From Paragordius varius (lineage: Eukaryota > Nematomorpha), in contig OZ176055.1 in NCBI GenBank assembly GCA_964247055.1, positions 7,130,001-7,194,000 of the forward strand: a stretch of DNA of 64,000 nt, in the 5' to 3' direction. Below the pieces are notes generated by a model. The model was not told the origin of the DNA. It saw only the letters and a program-made list of their open reading frames with translations, and did not search any database. The position numbers and the translations under genes were made by a program. Positions within the stretch are counted from its first letter, which is position 1; every line of letters starts with the position of its first letter. Positions 25,790 through 38,029 of the stretch are shown piece by piece.

Positions 25790-26853
25790 TTAGGATTTAT
25801 CAGGTGTAGTCATATGTTTTTACCAATTTGTTAAAAAAATCTAGTTTTAATCAATTATTTATTTTAATCAATATATTGTCCATCGGATTTTATATATTTC
25901 GGCCATCTCTCAGGCCATATATAAATTCCATTCAGAAAAGCGAATGTTTTTTTTGAAAAACCATTCGTAATGCCATTTTCAACGTCTTTAACAATATGCC
26001 TCATTGATGCGAAAAGGTAATAGTCAGATATGCCGAAGAGTTTCTCATTAAAGTGATTTTAAGTTGTATTTTACTAGTTTGTTTTGTGTAAAATGGAGCA
26101 TAATCTCATGCCTTCGCATTCCGATTTTTCCGATAATGCCTAGTTTGAATTAATCATTTTTTGACGATAGTGTTGTGTATTAATGGATCCACTAGGATTT
26201 AAAATTATATATAATACCTCTTCGGTTCCACTAAACACACAGGGTTTTCTTGCTGAAGCAATTTGGCCTAGGTGTTGATATATAGGTTTGCCAATATGAA
26301 AGCCCTGATTTTTTCCGCCTTGAATTTACATCCTTTTTTCATCACTCTTTCGTTGCACAAGGTTCACAAGTCACTTTGCAATTTTCCATTTAAAAATCCA
26401 AATACCCGATTTAATTTACTTTTTCGTCTTTCTCTTCGTATTTTATTTATTGTTTTTTGTGATACATTCAATGCTTCTGTGAATTGCTATTGAATTTGAG
26501 GTGGGTCATCATCCCATAACTCGTGTATCGTTTTCGCAGTTCTTTGATCTACCAGGGCTCTGACCACTCTATCTTGTTACCCTCATTTTAATATTTCAAA
26601 ACCATGTTTTATATGTTTTACTCAATGCCTGTTACCAATTGTCTATACCCGCAAGGAGTGACTTTCAACAGTATTTTTATGAAATGAGCAATGTCGCAAA
26701 CATTTTTTTGGTACAAAACTTGACATAATTACTGAATGATCAAAATATAACGCCATCTTTTGGCGAAGTTAGGTAGTACGGAGCAATTATCATATTTGTG
26801 AAAACCTGTCTGAAAGACTCGTATGCCGAAAAAACCATAAGCACTAATCCTAA
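25790..26853 (-). mobile_element. Decayed mariner transposon
   Basis: Ends are an imperfect inverted repeat: TTAGGATT with ATGTTTTTACC inside at the left, and on the opposite strand TTAGGATT with TTATGGTTTTTT at the right, about 1.06 kb, the size of mariner. The minus strand gives pieces of transposase: MSSFVPKKCLRHC near the start, VVRALVDQRTAKTIHELWDD (helix-turn-helix region) and, at the 3' end, WPERWPKYIKSDGQYID, the classic mariner C-terminus. Many stops and frameshifts and a shortened catalytic part make it inactive. The 5' leader shares a CCAAAAGAT.GCGT motif with the mariner at 38030. Confidence 0.88.
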
Positions 26854-27543
26854 TACAAATGGGGGTCAAACGTCATATAAAAGGAATGAATGCAAAAAAT
26901 AGCTTCGATCTTGAAATTTTTATATATAATATATATAAGAAATATTAAAAAAACAGTTAAAATAGCCTCTAAAAATAAAATATTGGATAATATGGATATT
27001 TTCTTAATTTTAACTTTTTAAAATCATCTAAAACTACCCGGATAAGATTTTGTAATTTATAAATAAAGATGAAGCTTTTGTTTTCTATATTTGATTTGAA
27101 TTATTTAAAAATCTTCGAGGCTAATCGAACATGTTAGGGCGCAAACACGCAAAGAAAAATCTACCTCTAAAAATACAATTCCGCAAGTAAAATTTATATG
27201 TTTGTTGGTTAATTATAAATTTAACCATATAAAATAAGCTTTTTACTATTTAAGCTATAATTGAACTGTATCAGGGTTCAAACAACTTTAATGACAGTTT
27301 CGGTGTGCAAAGACTTTCCAGCTGTTGATACGAGTAAAACTAAGCTAAAAAAGATTGATTATAAAAAAAAGTTTTATCGTTATTCACCGTGAGTTTTTAA
27401 ATATAGAAATTTAGATGATTTTAGCATGTTATATATATAAAAATTTTAAACGCTTTATCTAACCATCTTATTTGTGTTTTATAATTATATCAATTACTCA
27501 TGTTAATATGTATTCACAATTCAAATTCATCGGAAAATTCAAA

Positions 27544-27778
27544 TTAGCCTTAAATATAAATTATGTGTTTTCGGGCTAAAATCCCGATTAATATATATAT
27601 ATATATATGTATATATGGCATGTTTATTATTTTTTCAGTATTATTTTAATTTTATACAAATTTAATTATTTTAATAAAAAACACATAATTTATTTTAGGT
27701 GAATTCAATTTAAAGGCTGAATTTCAATTGTTTAAGGGTTAATTTGAATTGTTTAAGAGTGAATTTGAATTTTTATAA
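27544..27778. mobile_element. MITE, TAAATTATGTGTTTT family, copy 1
   Basis: The left arm AAATATAAATTATGTGTTTT and the right arm AAAACACATAATTTATTTTA form an inverted repeat, extended on both sides by AATTGAATTC-like sequence. About 235 bp with a TA-rich centre and no coding capacity. A second copy is in ACF1 intron 10 (46040-46248). Confidence 0.75.
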
Positions 27779-28172
27779 CAGTCATATATATGGTGAAAAA
27801 TTCATAAATTTTATTCTTAATTTTAATCAAAAATTTATTTATTTTAAAGATTTAAATTCATTTATTAAATAAATCATGAATACATCTTGACGTTTCCCTC
27901 TATCGCTTTTATCTTTATTCTGAATAATTAGAAACATACCATTAATAAAGTCAGATTTAGATGGGATCAATATATATGACAACCAAATTTTGCTATGAAA
28001 CATTATATGGCTAGTATATAAATTTTTACAAATAACTCGTGCGCTGTTTTATAACGATTCATCCTAACGGACAACTGATTTTAAAGGCTCTAAATTAAAA
28101 AAAAACTTATCAATATATTTTTGTAATTAAGAAAAATAATTATCCACAAATTTATTTGTTCACAGATAGGAA

Positions 28173-29769
28173 TTAAAAAATTTTGTCCGCGTATTGAGGG
28201 TATTGAGTTACAGGCATTGTAATAGATTGATTGCATACAGATGGTTTTTCTCTTTTCTTCGTCATGTGCAATTTTGATCGTTTATTCTGAAACCAATTTT
28301 TTACCTAAGAAACCGTATAAAAAACAATATAGAATTATTTAAGCGCAAAACTTAAAAAACTACAAATAAAAGTTAAAGATAAGACTACTACCTGATCTTC
28401 TTCCAACCCTAAACGTCTAGCAATTCCAATTCTACCCCAAGAATTTATGTAATGATGCTGGCTAAAATGTTCTTCCAAAATTTGTAATTGGAATTGTGAG
28501 AATTCAAAACGTTCCTTTTTTCTCGACAAGTTGGACTGCGTTGCATTTAACTGATAATCAGTAAAGTGTCCTGTAGCAAAAAAACATTAATTAGTAAATC
28601 CTAATTAGGTAAAAAAAAACTTTTTAATGTAAATATAATACACGACATACTACCTTGTTGAGCCATTTCACTATTTGCCACAATCAAATTATTTGTACTT
28701 TGACTCTGTGAGAAAGATTGTTGCTTAAAAATATATTGCTGATTTTGATAAACGTGATTATTGTAATTTTGTGCGGGTATTTGTGTTAAAACCGGTTGTT
28801 GTTGTCTTTGTTGTTCCGTGTTAAAATTCTTTAAAAAATTATTGTGATTAGAAATATAATTTGACGAAACTCGATTTTGATTAGAAAAATAATTTGATGA
28901 CACTCGATTTTGATTAAAAATATTTGCCAACACTCGGTTTTGATTAGAAAAATTTCGGAAAGCTCGATTTTTATTAGAAATATTTGCCAAAACTCGATTT
29001 TGATTAGAAGGAGGATTGTGACTGGTTAATTTTAAGCCATGATTTATTCCATTTAAAATATTTTTATTGTTATTGCTGATGTTGATGTTGTTAATAATAT
29101 TGCGTTGATAAAGAGTATTGCCACCAATTATATTATTATTGTTCTTATTATTGTAACAATTAATGTTTGCTGTATCCCGATTCACCACACCAGTTTGTTG
29201 AGCGTTTTGATTGCTTATTATTTGATTTAAATTATTGTTAATATCGAACTTAAATTGTAAGCCTGAATCATTGACGTTCTTAAGTGGTGCAGCCATTTTA
29301 ATATACTTTAATTTGATTGAAGCCTTTTGGGGTGATGGTGGTAATGTTTCTATTTGCCAGGGGTGAGACAAAGCCAGGAGCTCTTGTTTAATTTGAAAAA
29401 TTTTGGAGTAGGCATCATCAAATACGGGTTCCTCTGCAAGATATGCACAATCATTTGCAAGTTGAGATTTTTTATTCCGTTCAATAACTTGTTCATCACT
29501 GAAATATCGATTTATATCCCGCGTTGCGAATTCATGAGCTTCTCGTAGCGCGTTTTCCATTTCCGATAAACTATTGTCAAAATTCCTAACATAAGTTGGG
29601 CAACCTAAAAACCATTTAAAATTATGTCATAATATAATAAAATTGAAAAAATTATAAATGTGTTTTAAGCAAAATTATTACATTTTTTCGGTAAAACGTC
29701 TTGTAAAAAATTCATCATATCATCCATTGGAATCTCTAACTCACTTCTGGTATAGAATTCTATGGCCAT
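28173..29769 (-). CDS. Divergent homeodomain protein with Asn-rich repeats
   Basis: Putative sequence-specific transcription factor. Four exons: 29682-29769, 28654-29604, 28392-28570 and 28173-28304; phases agree, 449 residues, start MAIEFYTRSELEIPMDDMMN. The homeodomain is near the C-terminus (about residues 361-421): RKKERFEFSQFQLQILEEHF, then RRLGLEEDQ, then the recognition helix VKNWFQNKRSKLH. Trp48, Phe49 and Asn51 are kept and position 50 is Gln. The last helix resembles Distal-less (KIWFQNKRSK), but the first two helices do not fit any class I can name. Residues about 100-340 are Asn-rich and hold six tandem 10-12-residue repeats of the type NQNRVLANIS (28845-29015). A 36-residue tail follows. 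Introns are 77-87 nt. The homeodomain is certain, the class is not. Confidence 0.9.
28845..29015 (-). repeat. Coding tandem repeat of about 30-36 bp
   Basis: Plus-strand motif GAAACTCGATTTTGATTAGA recurs about six times with small changes, always in the same frame of the homeobox gene. The units encode SNQNRVLANI, SNKNRAFRNF, FNQNRVSSNY and similar. In-frame unit lengths suggest recent slippage or unequal exchange within coding sequence. Confidence 0.85.
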
Positions 29770-31389
29770 CCTTTTTAATATCAAATGAGGAATTATTTCC
29801 CAAATAATATCGAATTGTTAAGTCCGATAAAATTGTAAAATTATGTAATAAAAATTAATTTTCTGGCTCAATGTCCAAAGTCCATGGTATTTATACTAGA
29901 TGACACCCCTAAAAGTTAATTTATTACAGGGGTGGAGAATCTTACACTTTATATATATATATATATCTTATTAACAAATTGATTTTTACCTTTACACACA
30001 CTCCACTTTTTCATAATGCAAAAGTCACTTCAATATTTCAATCAATTAACTTTATTTCGCTTTAAACTGGTTTAAATCCTTGTAAACATGTAACATAACA
30101 AAAATATTGTAGCCATTAAGTCTGTTAGACACTTGAATATTGGCTTTTTGTCACATAATAATACATATTCTAATTTTTATTTTTCATATCTGTATAAAAA
30201 TATTTTAAGTGTTTTGATTATATTTATTATGTAATTAAAAGTTATTAACAAGATTAATAATTTTTAACAAAAGTCTCCTCCGTATAATAACTTCTTTTGA
30301 GTAAGAATTAATTTATTTAATAACCAATAAATGATATGAGCTTGAACTTGATTTTAATTTATTTTATATAACATATTTAAAAGACCTAATTTAAATAAAA
30401 CTTTCTAAAACTCTGTACATTATTATTATTATTTGAAAAATTTACATATAAAAAATAAACAATAATAGGTAAAGTCTTTGTTGTTCCCACCAATTTTCGA
30501 ATATGAACGGTTTTTATTGAAAAAAAATAAAATCAATCAATCAATGATTCAAAAATTTTAGAGAAAATATATTATTTTTTGATTAAAGTTCATGACACAC
30601 ATTTTTACTTTAATAAAACTACAAAAAAAGTTAAGTTATATCGATATAAAGCAGTGAACAATGTAGGAAGTTACAGGGGTAGTTTGATGAGTTATATGCT
30701 GAATACAGTTAAGTGAAATTATTTGCTACTGAACAACACAAACTAAAACATTGAATCGCTTTTAAACTTTTACTTTTTAGAGAAATCAATAAATCAGTTT
30801 TTTTCTTCAAATTTTTTGACAATTCAATTACATATATTATAATATAATAAGATTAAAGACATGATCATTTTTCGCATGACCCTGTATTTATTTTATTTTA
30901 ATATCCTTTTATTGCAGTGATTATTTGATGGGATAATACAATAAAAACCTTTTCTTATAGAAGTAGCTCTAATTACCATTTCAATTCCATCATTAAAATA
31001 TTCGTTTTGGTAAAAAGAATTGCTTGGTATAATATGAAAATTTATACATATCAATCATTAACTTGGAATGTGGTAAGTTATCCAATTATATGTATCAAAT
31101 TTTAAAAATTTAACGGTATTTTTAAATTTTAAAACCACTAAATTATTGGGTGATTACTTTTATAAATTCATACAGTTTAGGGTGTTATCTTTTTTCTATA
31201 AGTATGATAAATTCTCTTAGGACCCGTGAAAGCTTAATTGCTAACATAAGGTTGACGATTATAGGTGATTTTACAATAAACACAACCTTCAATCTGACTT
31301 TACGAAAATAAAATCTATAACACATGATCTTTAGGGGTAGTTTTATATCCCCGAGCGATTTAAATACTGAATAATTTAAGGTATTAGGC

Positions 31390-31640
31390 CGAATTTAAAA
31401 TATGCACTCTTTACTTTTTAGGAGCATAAAAATTTTTTAATTTAAAATTGTTAAAATTCTCATCTCGAACTTTTTCGCCGCCATTTTCTTCTCTCATAGT
31501 TTTTTATCCTAATGCAATAAACAAAAAATGCATATTATGATTAGAAAATGTAAATAATTAGGTTTGGCAAGATTTTGGTTTGATTTTACCAGCAGAAACT
31601 TGATATTTATTGATTTTTAAATCAGCTGTTTAGCTTATTG
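31390..31640. repeat. Dispersed repeat, second copy
   Basis: Matches 8950-9380 through GCATATTATGATTAGAAAAT and TTGATTTTTAAATCAGCTGT, in the same order and orientation. Boundaries are not defined. Confidence 0.55.
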
Positions 31641-31862
31641 CTTTTTATAGCTGTCTCAATTTTGACTAAGAAGTCACAAAACTCTAAAAAATAGAAGGCT
31701 TGTTATCTTCAATGAAAAATGTTTAATAATTAAAATTTAAACTAAAACTTTCAAATCAGTAGTTTATTTACAAGATTGAGCTCTGGGATATGAAATTACT
31801 TAAATATATCACGGACTAAGAAAAGGTAAATGAAGTGTTAAAACTCTAAAACAAGGTGTTCA

Positions 31863-32155
31863 ATACAAATGGCTTCGTCAGCCGCATTCGAAATATGAAT
31901 AAGAATTTATTAGATTTTAAACATAAGACGGAAAAAATTTCCCAAAACTACAAATATTTTCTTCACCGTTTTTATTAATTTTGTTTACCAATGGAAAGAC
32001 TTACTCTGAAAATTGGTTTCACAAATCAATAGGATTAAGAACATATTTTTCCGAATTGTGGAATTCGTTTTTATTTGCTAATTTTTCAAAATATTTTGCA
32101 GGTCGCTCATAATATCTCTGAGACCTGCATGCGGCCCGCGAATGGGACACCCCTG
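31863..32155. mobile_element. hAT-type MITE
   Basis: Left end CAAGGTGTTCAATAC; reverse complement of the right end CAGGGGTGTCCCATTCGCGG followed by GCCGC. 293 bp. Flanking octamers CTCTAAAA and ATTTAAGA match at 5 of 8. Internal AGCCGCATTC and GCGGCCCGCG place it with the other copies. Confidence 0.7.
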
Positions 32156-32216
32156 ATTTAAGATTTATAGAAATTTGAAGGGTGTCATTAAATCATGATT
32201 TGCACAAACGTTAGCA

Positions 32217-32781
32217 TTAACACTTTGTATCAAACGGGGGTATTTAAATACCCCAGACTATATTTAAATTAATATTTTAAAAGATTTACTGAAAGAAACG
32301 GCCCCATTTTAAATTTATGCTTCTCTATTCTAACGAAAATTATATAAATAGGCCGAATCTAGATAAAATTTATTTTGAAAAAACTTATCAAACTACTTGG
32401 ACGCCATTTTTGTTTTACAACATTTTTGCAAAATATCGTGTTTATTTAATTTTAAAGCTAAATTAAAACTAATATTTTATTTGAATCAAATCTAACATTA
32501 ATAGAGACAGAAAAAGACGTTTATTTTATATATTTTTAAATTTAGCTAATGCACACATGTCAGGTTGACTAGATTTTAACTTTTGGATTTTACATATCAA
32601 GTATTTTTAAATGATTTTTTATATAATTGAGTCTATTAATGTATATAAGTGCAAATTTCTGCCATGGTTTCGATTTCTTCCATATTTTTTGAGGTATTAA
32701 TTTTAAACGGGCCTGGGGTATATCCATCTACCCAAATTTGAATTGAAGGACTGAAATGAATGTGTTGTATCCCAGTGTTAA
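32217..32781. mobile_element. Hairpin-ended MITE, copy 3
   Basis: Begins TTAACACTTTG and ends CAGTGTTAA, with GGGGTATTTAAATACCCC just inside the left end and CTGGGGTATATCCATCTACC inside the right. 565 bp. It ends 50-70 bp before the first recognised coding sequence of the ZP gene, so it sits in that gene's promoter, 5' UTR or first intron. Confidence 0.8.
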
Positions 32782-32849
32782 TATGGTTTATGTATATGTG
32801 TTGTATGGTTATTCATTTCATAAAATAGATATGGTTTGGTTTAGTCTTA

Positions 32850-35800
32850 TTGTGTGTGTACAAAAAGACAGTTTATTCAAGCTCTCGGCTTGAAGAATTG
32901 AATAAATTTGCCCTTAAAGTCTATAAAATTGATAATACCCAAACTAATTATAAGCCAAATAAAAATAAATTTTCAACCGTACCAACGTACAAATATAATA
33001 CCTTCATGATGCTCACATCTACTATACCCACAACAACATTTTCAGAAACACGGGAAGTAAAAAAAGCTCTTCCTCTCACGAACCAAATCCTTGCCCCTCC
33101 TAAAAATACCAATAGAATCTGGATTTCAAATGGAATAGAAACATTTTCCAATTATAAATCCATCAATGAAAAGGGGGCTAAAACTCGCGTGAAACCATTA
33201 ATGATAGGCCAAAAAGTTGATGATGCCTCTGTTTTAAATAAACGACCCTATTACACATTTCAGATAAAGAATTCTACCAATTTCATGTCGGCTAAAAATT
33301 TTGATTCCGGTGCTAAATCCTATTATTACAATCCAAACACGTCTGTAGATAATATAGATCATATTAACCATATAAGAAATATAGATCAACCTTTAGGAGC
33401 GTATGACCTGGATGATTGGCAACACAATAAATTACAAGTATATAGAAAAAAGAAAAAAAGCGATTACCTTGTTAAAGAATTTTCTCAACGGACCAAAAAC
33501 CAATCCGATGGGATAATGGCCGACGTAAATGACAAACCTGACAAACTTTTACAGTTAGATGGGGCTGGTGGTTCTGTCCCATCTATTCACCAATTTATAC
33601 CTTATGCGTATGAGCGTGGATATGCATATTCTATCAAACAAATCGGGCCCCCCACTGATAACATTGATAAACTTTATCCGAGCTTTCTGAAACCGCCTCA
33701 AGATCCACCAGAATTGCCTTCAGCATCCTTGTTTCCAGCATACCATCCGCAAGTGTTACCGGATATACGTCCCAATGATAACACTAAACCAAAAACACAT
33801 CAAAAGTCTACTACCCACACAAAAATTAAAAGTAAAAAACGTAAGAAAGCCAAAAACACAAATAAGAAAGAAAAATATATGAAGATGGCATCCAAAAATC
33901 GATGGAATTTACAAAACTTTGACAAACCCATTGAAGATTCTAAGAATGAAAAAAGCTCTTGGAATGGTAAAAACGCTTCTCACAATAATAGAAATTCTCA
34001 GACCAAAAAAGTAAATGATAACCCTACAGCAGGTGAGAATGATGATAAAAGCGTAGCAAAATCGGGTTACATAAAATATGGGAAAGTGTATGGCAAAGGG
34101 ATTGAAAAAATCAAATATTACAACTATTCATCCGAAGCTAGCAGTAATTTTAATCAGAAGCAATCACCGCTAAAAAATAGGGATCCCATATCCAATTCTC
34201 ATACTGGGTCAGATTTCTTGCCATCCACACATTACTACAGTTCCGAGGATGATGGAATTGATGAGGAAAACGATGGTTCAGACCAAGCTCACCCCAAAAT
34301 TGAGTTTATGGATGAAAAATTGTTTGATGCAAGACGACGTAAAATTATCCAATCCAAAATAGAGGAAAGGGAACACGCTTTCAAAACCAAACTACAAAAT
34401 GGAAAAGACAATGTGCCAGAACAAGATCCGATTCTTGAAAACTTACGCAAAATACAGGAAGAGGAAGGCACAGGTGAGTTTTTTTATTCACCACCTGTTT
34501 ATCGTGTAAGCCATTATGAAGAAGATCCCAATTTCAATGCAAAAGGTTATGTTCCCTACAAAAGCTTCGATAATGGGAATGGAAATTTGCAAGCGCAAAA
34601 AGATTACACGGATGCAAGCATGTTCAAAAATCCGGAAAATAAAATTAAAAGTACAACCCTACAATTTATTTTTAACATGTGTAAGTTATTTTCAAACTGA
34701 ATAATTGCTTGTTTACAGATATACAAGTGAAATGTGACCTCTTCAAGGACACGATGGAAGTCAAGTTAGATTTTAATGAAGCTTTCGATGGGATAATTTA
34801 TACAAAGGGCTACTTCAAAGGTAGCAAATGTAAAGCGTATGGGACTGGGACAAAACAAATGTTTTTCACGTTTCCTTTGGATGCTTGTGGAACTGAGATT
34901 AAGAATCAAAAAGTATGTGAGATATTTGAATTTTTTTTAACAAAATCATTTAAATAAAATGTTTTCAAAACATTTCCATGCAATCAATCAGTTTAAAGCG
35001 AGTGATGACGCATCTGCTGGAAATGGTGTTGAAAATCAGGCGGCCTCTGGAACAGATTTAGGAAACGTCGGAACTGACAATGAAATAAACACGGGTGGAG
35101 ATATATATTATTTCAACACAATCATCATTTTGAATGAGGCTAAATGGGCCATCTTGGATGGTTTGGATCGAGCTTTTAAGATTAGCTGTCATGTTGGGAT
35201 GGAAGGCACCAAAAAAATTCAAAGCTATTTACGAGTACCGTAAGTTTTATTAACCAAAATATTTTGTTTTTTTTCCATTGGCAATTTAGATTGATAAGCT
35301 ATGGATTTTAATAAGGTTGGTAATATTTAGGGAATAGGCAACTGATGTATCAATAATAACATTAATATGCAAAACAATGCACCCCTTTTAAACCTGTTTT
35401 GTGAAACTGGTAATGCATTAGAAGCTGTATATATATTTTAATTTTGCAAACAATATTATAATGTAGCCTTAGTGATGTAATTTTATAAAATTTGGTATTT
35501 TTCAAATGATATGTTATAACATACTGCTCATTAAACCTAGAAATAATATTTACTTCCATACTTATAAGGATCGTTTAATAAGCGTAGCACTATTTAAATT
35601 TTTGTCACGCTGTCGTCAAATATGTAATTTCCTGAAACACCTTCTAAAATATTTAAAAAAATATGTGACAAAATTAAAATTAGTCATATTCAATGAATTT
35701 TAATAAATAAGCCGCTTTTCCACTTCAGACTATGTTTCGAATCGATAAACTATGTATGATGAAGAGTAAAGAATTATAAAAATCTAGGCCTCTTAATCAA

Positions 35801-37559
35801 ATACCGGAATCCCAGCTAGTCGCAACTATATTTATTATTATACAAAGTCTTTTTATAATGGTTGGAAAAAATATATATTAAGAAAAATTTATCAGTAAAA
35901 TTTTAAAATATTAATAGTTTTAAGGTCCGACAAAAGTTGATTCACAAACGACAGGAATAAAACGTTGTTAAGGAACTCTTTTTGACACCGCACTCGATTA
36001 TAACCACAGCAATAAAACTTTTTAGAATCGGTGTCGATGTTTATTATTATGTTTTTTATTTTGGAATTAGTATGTTTCACACAGAGGAAACAGCACCCTT
36101 TGAAATGACCCTTCCTGAGGTTTGGATGAAAATTGTTCAGGGGCGAGATCCGTTTCAGCGTGGCAGTGAAATCTTGGAACTCGGGAATGTAGGATCTCTT
36201 GTGGTCTTGCTGCATGATATAACTTGTAATAATATAATTTATTTCAATATAATTAACCATTTTTTTTCATATTATGATTTATTTTATATGTTGTTTGGAA
36301 TAGGTTCCTACGATTTGTACGTTTTCAATTGTTTTGCTCATGATGGCTACAACCAAGACAAAGTCAAATTAATTGACGAAAATGGGTAATATCGTGACAA
36401 TTTTTACATATTTGATATAATATGTTAAAATATGCATACATAATTTATATAACTTAGTTGTCCAGCTGAAAAGAATTTGATTTTACCGCAAGTCATCGAA
36501 AGAGCTAAATGTAAAACTGATACAAATGCATTGGAAAATGATATTAATATCCAAACCAGTCCCCAAAATCAAGATACCCTAAGCTTGTCTCCCTTCAAAA
36601 TTTTCAAGTTCCCTGACCAATCTCAAGTTTATTTTGAGTGTCATGCCAAAATATGCTTCTATGATTGCTATAAGGTAAATTTTTTTATACAGTAAAAATT
36701 GAAACTACACAAATAAAACGTAAAAATTAAAAGACAAATATTTTTGCTAAAAAGACTGCTATACTAAATCTTATTTCATACATAAACTTTAAATTACCAA
36801 TTTATATCTCTGATTCCCATTCCCACAAACACAATAAGTTATATTCAAACAAATCAAATCAATAAGTATGCTTTTAGAAAAAAAAATGTGTCCACGTTTT
36901 GTAATAGTTCATTATTTTTATAACTTTTTTTGTTCACAGCCAAAATGTGGTAATGAAGAGTCCCATTTACCAAGCTCTGAATTTGCCAGTGATGATAGCT
37001 ACACAAATGCCAGAAGGCGAAGAAGGCAAGCCAGTCAACATAACGGGAGTTACCCAGAGGGAACTTTCGTGACTACCATAAGCAGTTTGTTTGTAAATAA
37101 CCACAATAAAAGTAATTTAATGACCCAATCGCGACAAGATTCAACCCTAGATGGTAGTAGTAGTAGTAGTAGTAAGAAACATGAAGTTATCCCATTTGTC
37201 AATAAATCGGCCGATGTTAATTTATTTCAAGCAATCAAAGTTAGGATCCGAAATATTGACGAGGAGTTCCTAGCTGCCCAGGAACCTGGAAGTCTCTTCC
37301 ATACAGCAGATAGTATAAATGGTTACATTTTATATAAATTTATAAGTGAAGAAAATGTTGTTTTTACCTTCATTTCAATTTTCTTGTTTTAGGTGGTGCC
37401 ATAACTCTGCCTCTGAATAACAACAAAATCTGTTTTCCATTCTTGGGCTTTCTAACTACGGCCGGTCTATTAACGTCCTTCATGTTTGCCACAATATTCG
37501 CTTGCATTTATCTTTATACTGTGCGTCGTTTACCCAAAATGATGCAAAACTCATTTTAG
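32850..37559 (+). CDS. ZP-domain transmembrane protein with long disordered N-terminus (5' end not found)
   Basis: Likely an apical extracellular-matrix (cuticle) protein. Exons: ~32850-34680, 34719-34912, 34992-35239, 36071-36225, 36304-36385, 36458-36674, 36940-37312, 37393-37559; phases agree, about 1088 residues in this fragment. Residues 1-600 are low-complexity, Pro/Lys/Asn-rich, with a basic stretch (KSKKRKKAKNTNKKEK). The ZP domain spans about 612-910 (VKCDLFKDTMEV, FKISCHVGMEG, FNCFAHDG, VYFECHAKICFYDC). Then come a furin-type site ARRRRRQ (about 934-940), a Ser run, and one membrane helix (FLTTAGLLTSFMFATIFACI) with a short basic tail: the usual order for arthropod ZP proteins. The start and signal peptide are missing: the frame opens without ATG. 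MVWFSLIVCVQKD at 32831 lies in another frame. Confidence 0.87.
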
Positions 37560-38029
37560 CACATTCAAATATACCTGAAAATATTTATATATATATATTA
37601 ATTTTTATATTTTAAGATGAACGAAATCGATTATGATATTGTAATGAAATTTGGAGCAAATAATTCAAAAAAATTATTTTTTACATTTACATGGTATTTT
37701 TCTTTATCATATGTTATTTTGTATAGCTTAACATTTATATTTTTTTCTAATAAATATTATTTATATAATGATGCAGTAAAAATTGACGTACTTTATGATT
37801 TATCAAATATTACAAAGTTTTCATATTTATACATGACTTGATATGTTTTCGGTATCTATATTTGTTGGTTAAATTTATTGAGCCCAGCTAATTTAATTAT
37901 GATCAATAATCAGTAGTAATTTTACTTTACAAGCATCAAAAAGATATTTTAATTTAAAAATATGAGATTTATCCTAACTGTTTTTGAAACTTGCCAGATG
38001 TATTCATAATCATTACCGGTTTAACTAAG

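Larger units (their letters stand above)
25298..28172. other. Intergenic between LBR and the homeobox gene
   Basis: Holds the mariner at 25790-26853 and the MITE at 27544-27778. The remaining sequence (26854-27540 and 27780-28172) is AT-rich with a TA microsatellite at 27586-27610 and shows no gene. Confidence 0.6.
29770..32830. other. Intergenic spacer upstream of the homeobox and ZP genes
   Basis: Both flanking genes are transcribed away from this stretch. It holds a TA microsatellite at about 29950, a dispersed repeat at 31390-31640, a hAT-type MITE at 31863-32155 and the hairpin-ended MITE at 32217-32781. A short frame at 30861 (MIIFRMTLYLFYFNILLLQ) looks like a signal peptide but its splice phase does not fit the ZP gene. 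Confidence 0.55.

Noticed and set aside
30861-30917. Signal-peptide-like start MIIFRMTLYLFYFNILLLQ as first exon of the ZP gene
   Set aside because: The only donor before its stop leaves two bases, which does not fit the phase of either acceptor before 32875. Kept only as a possibility.
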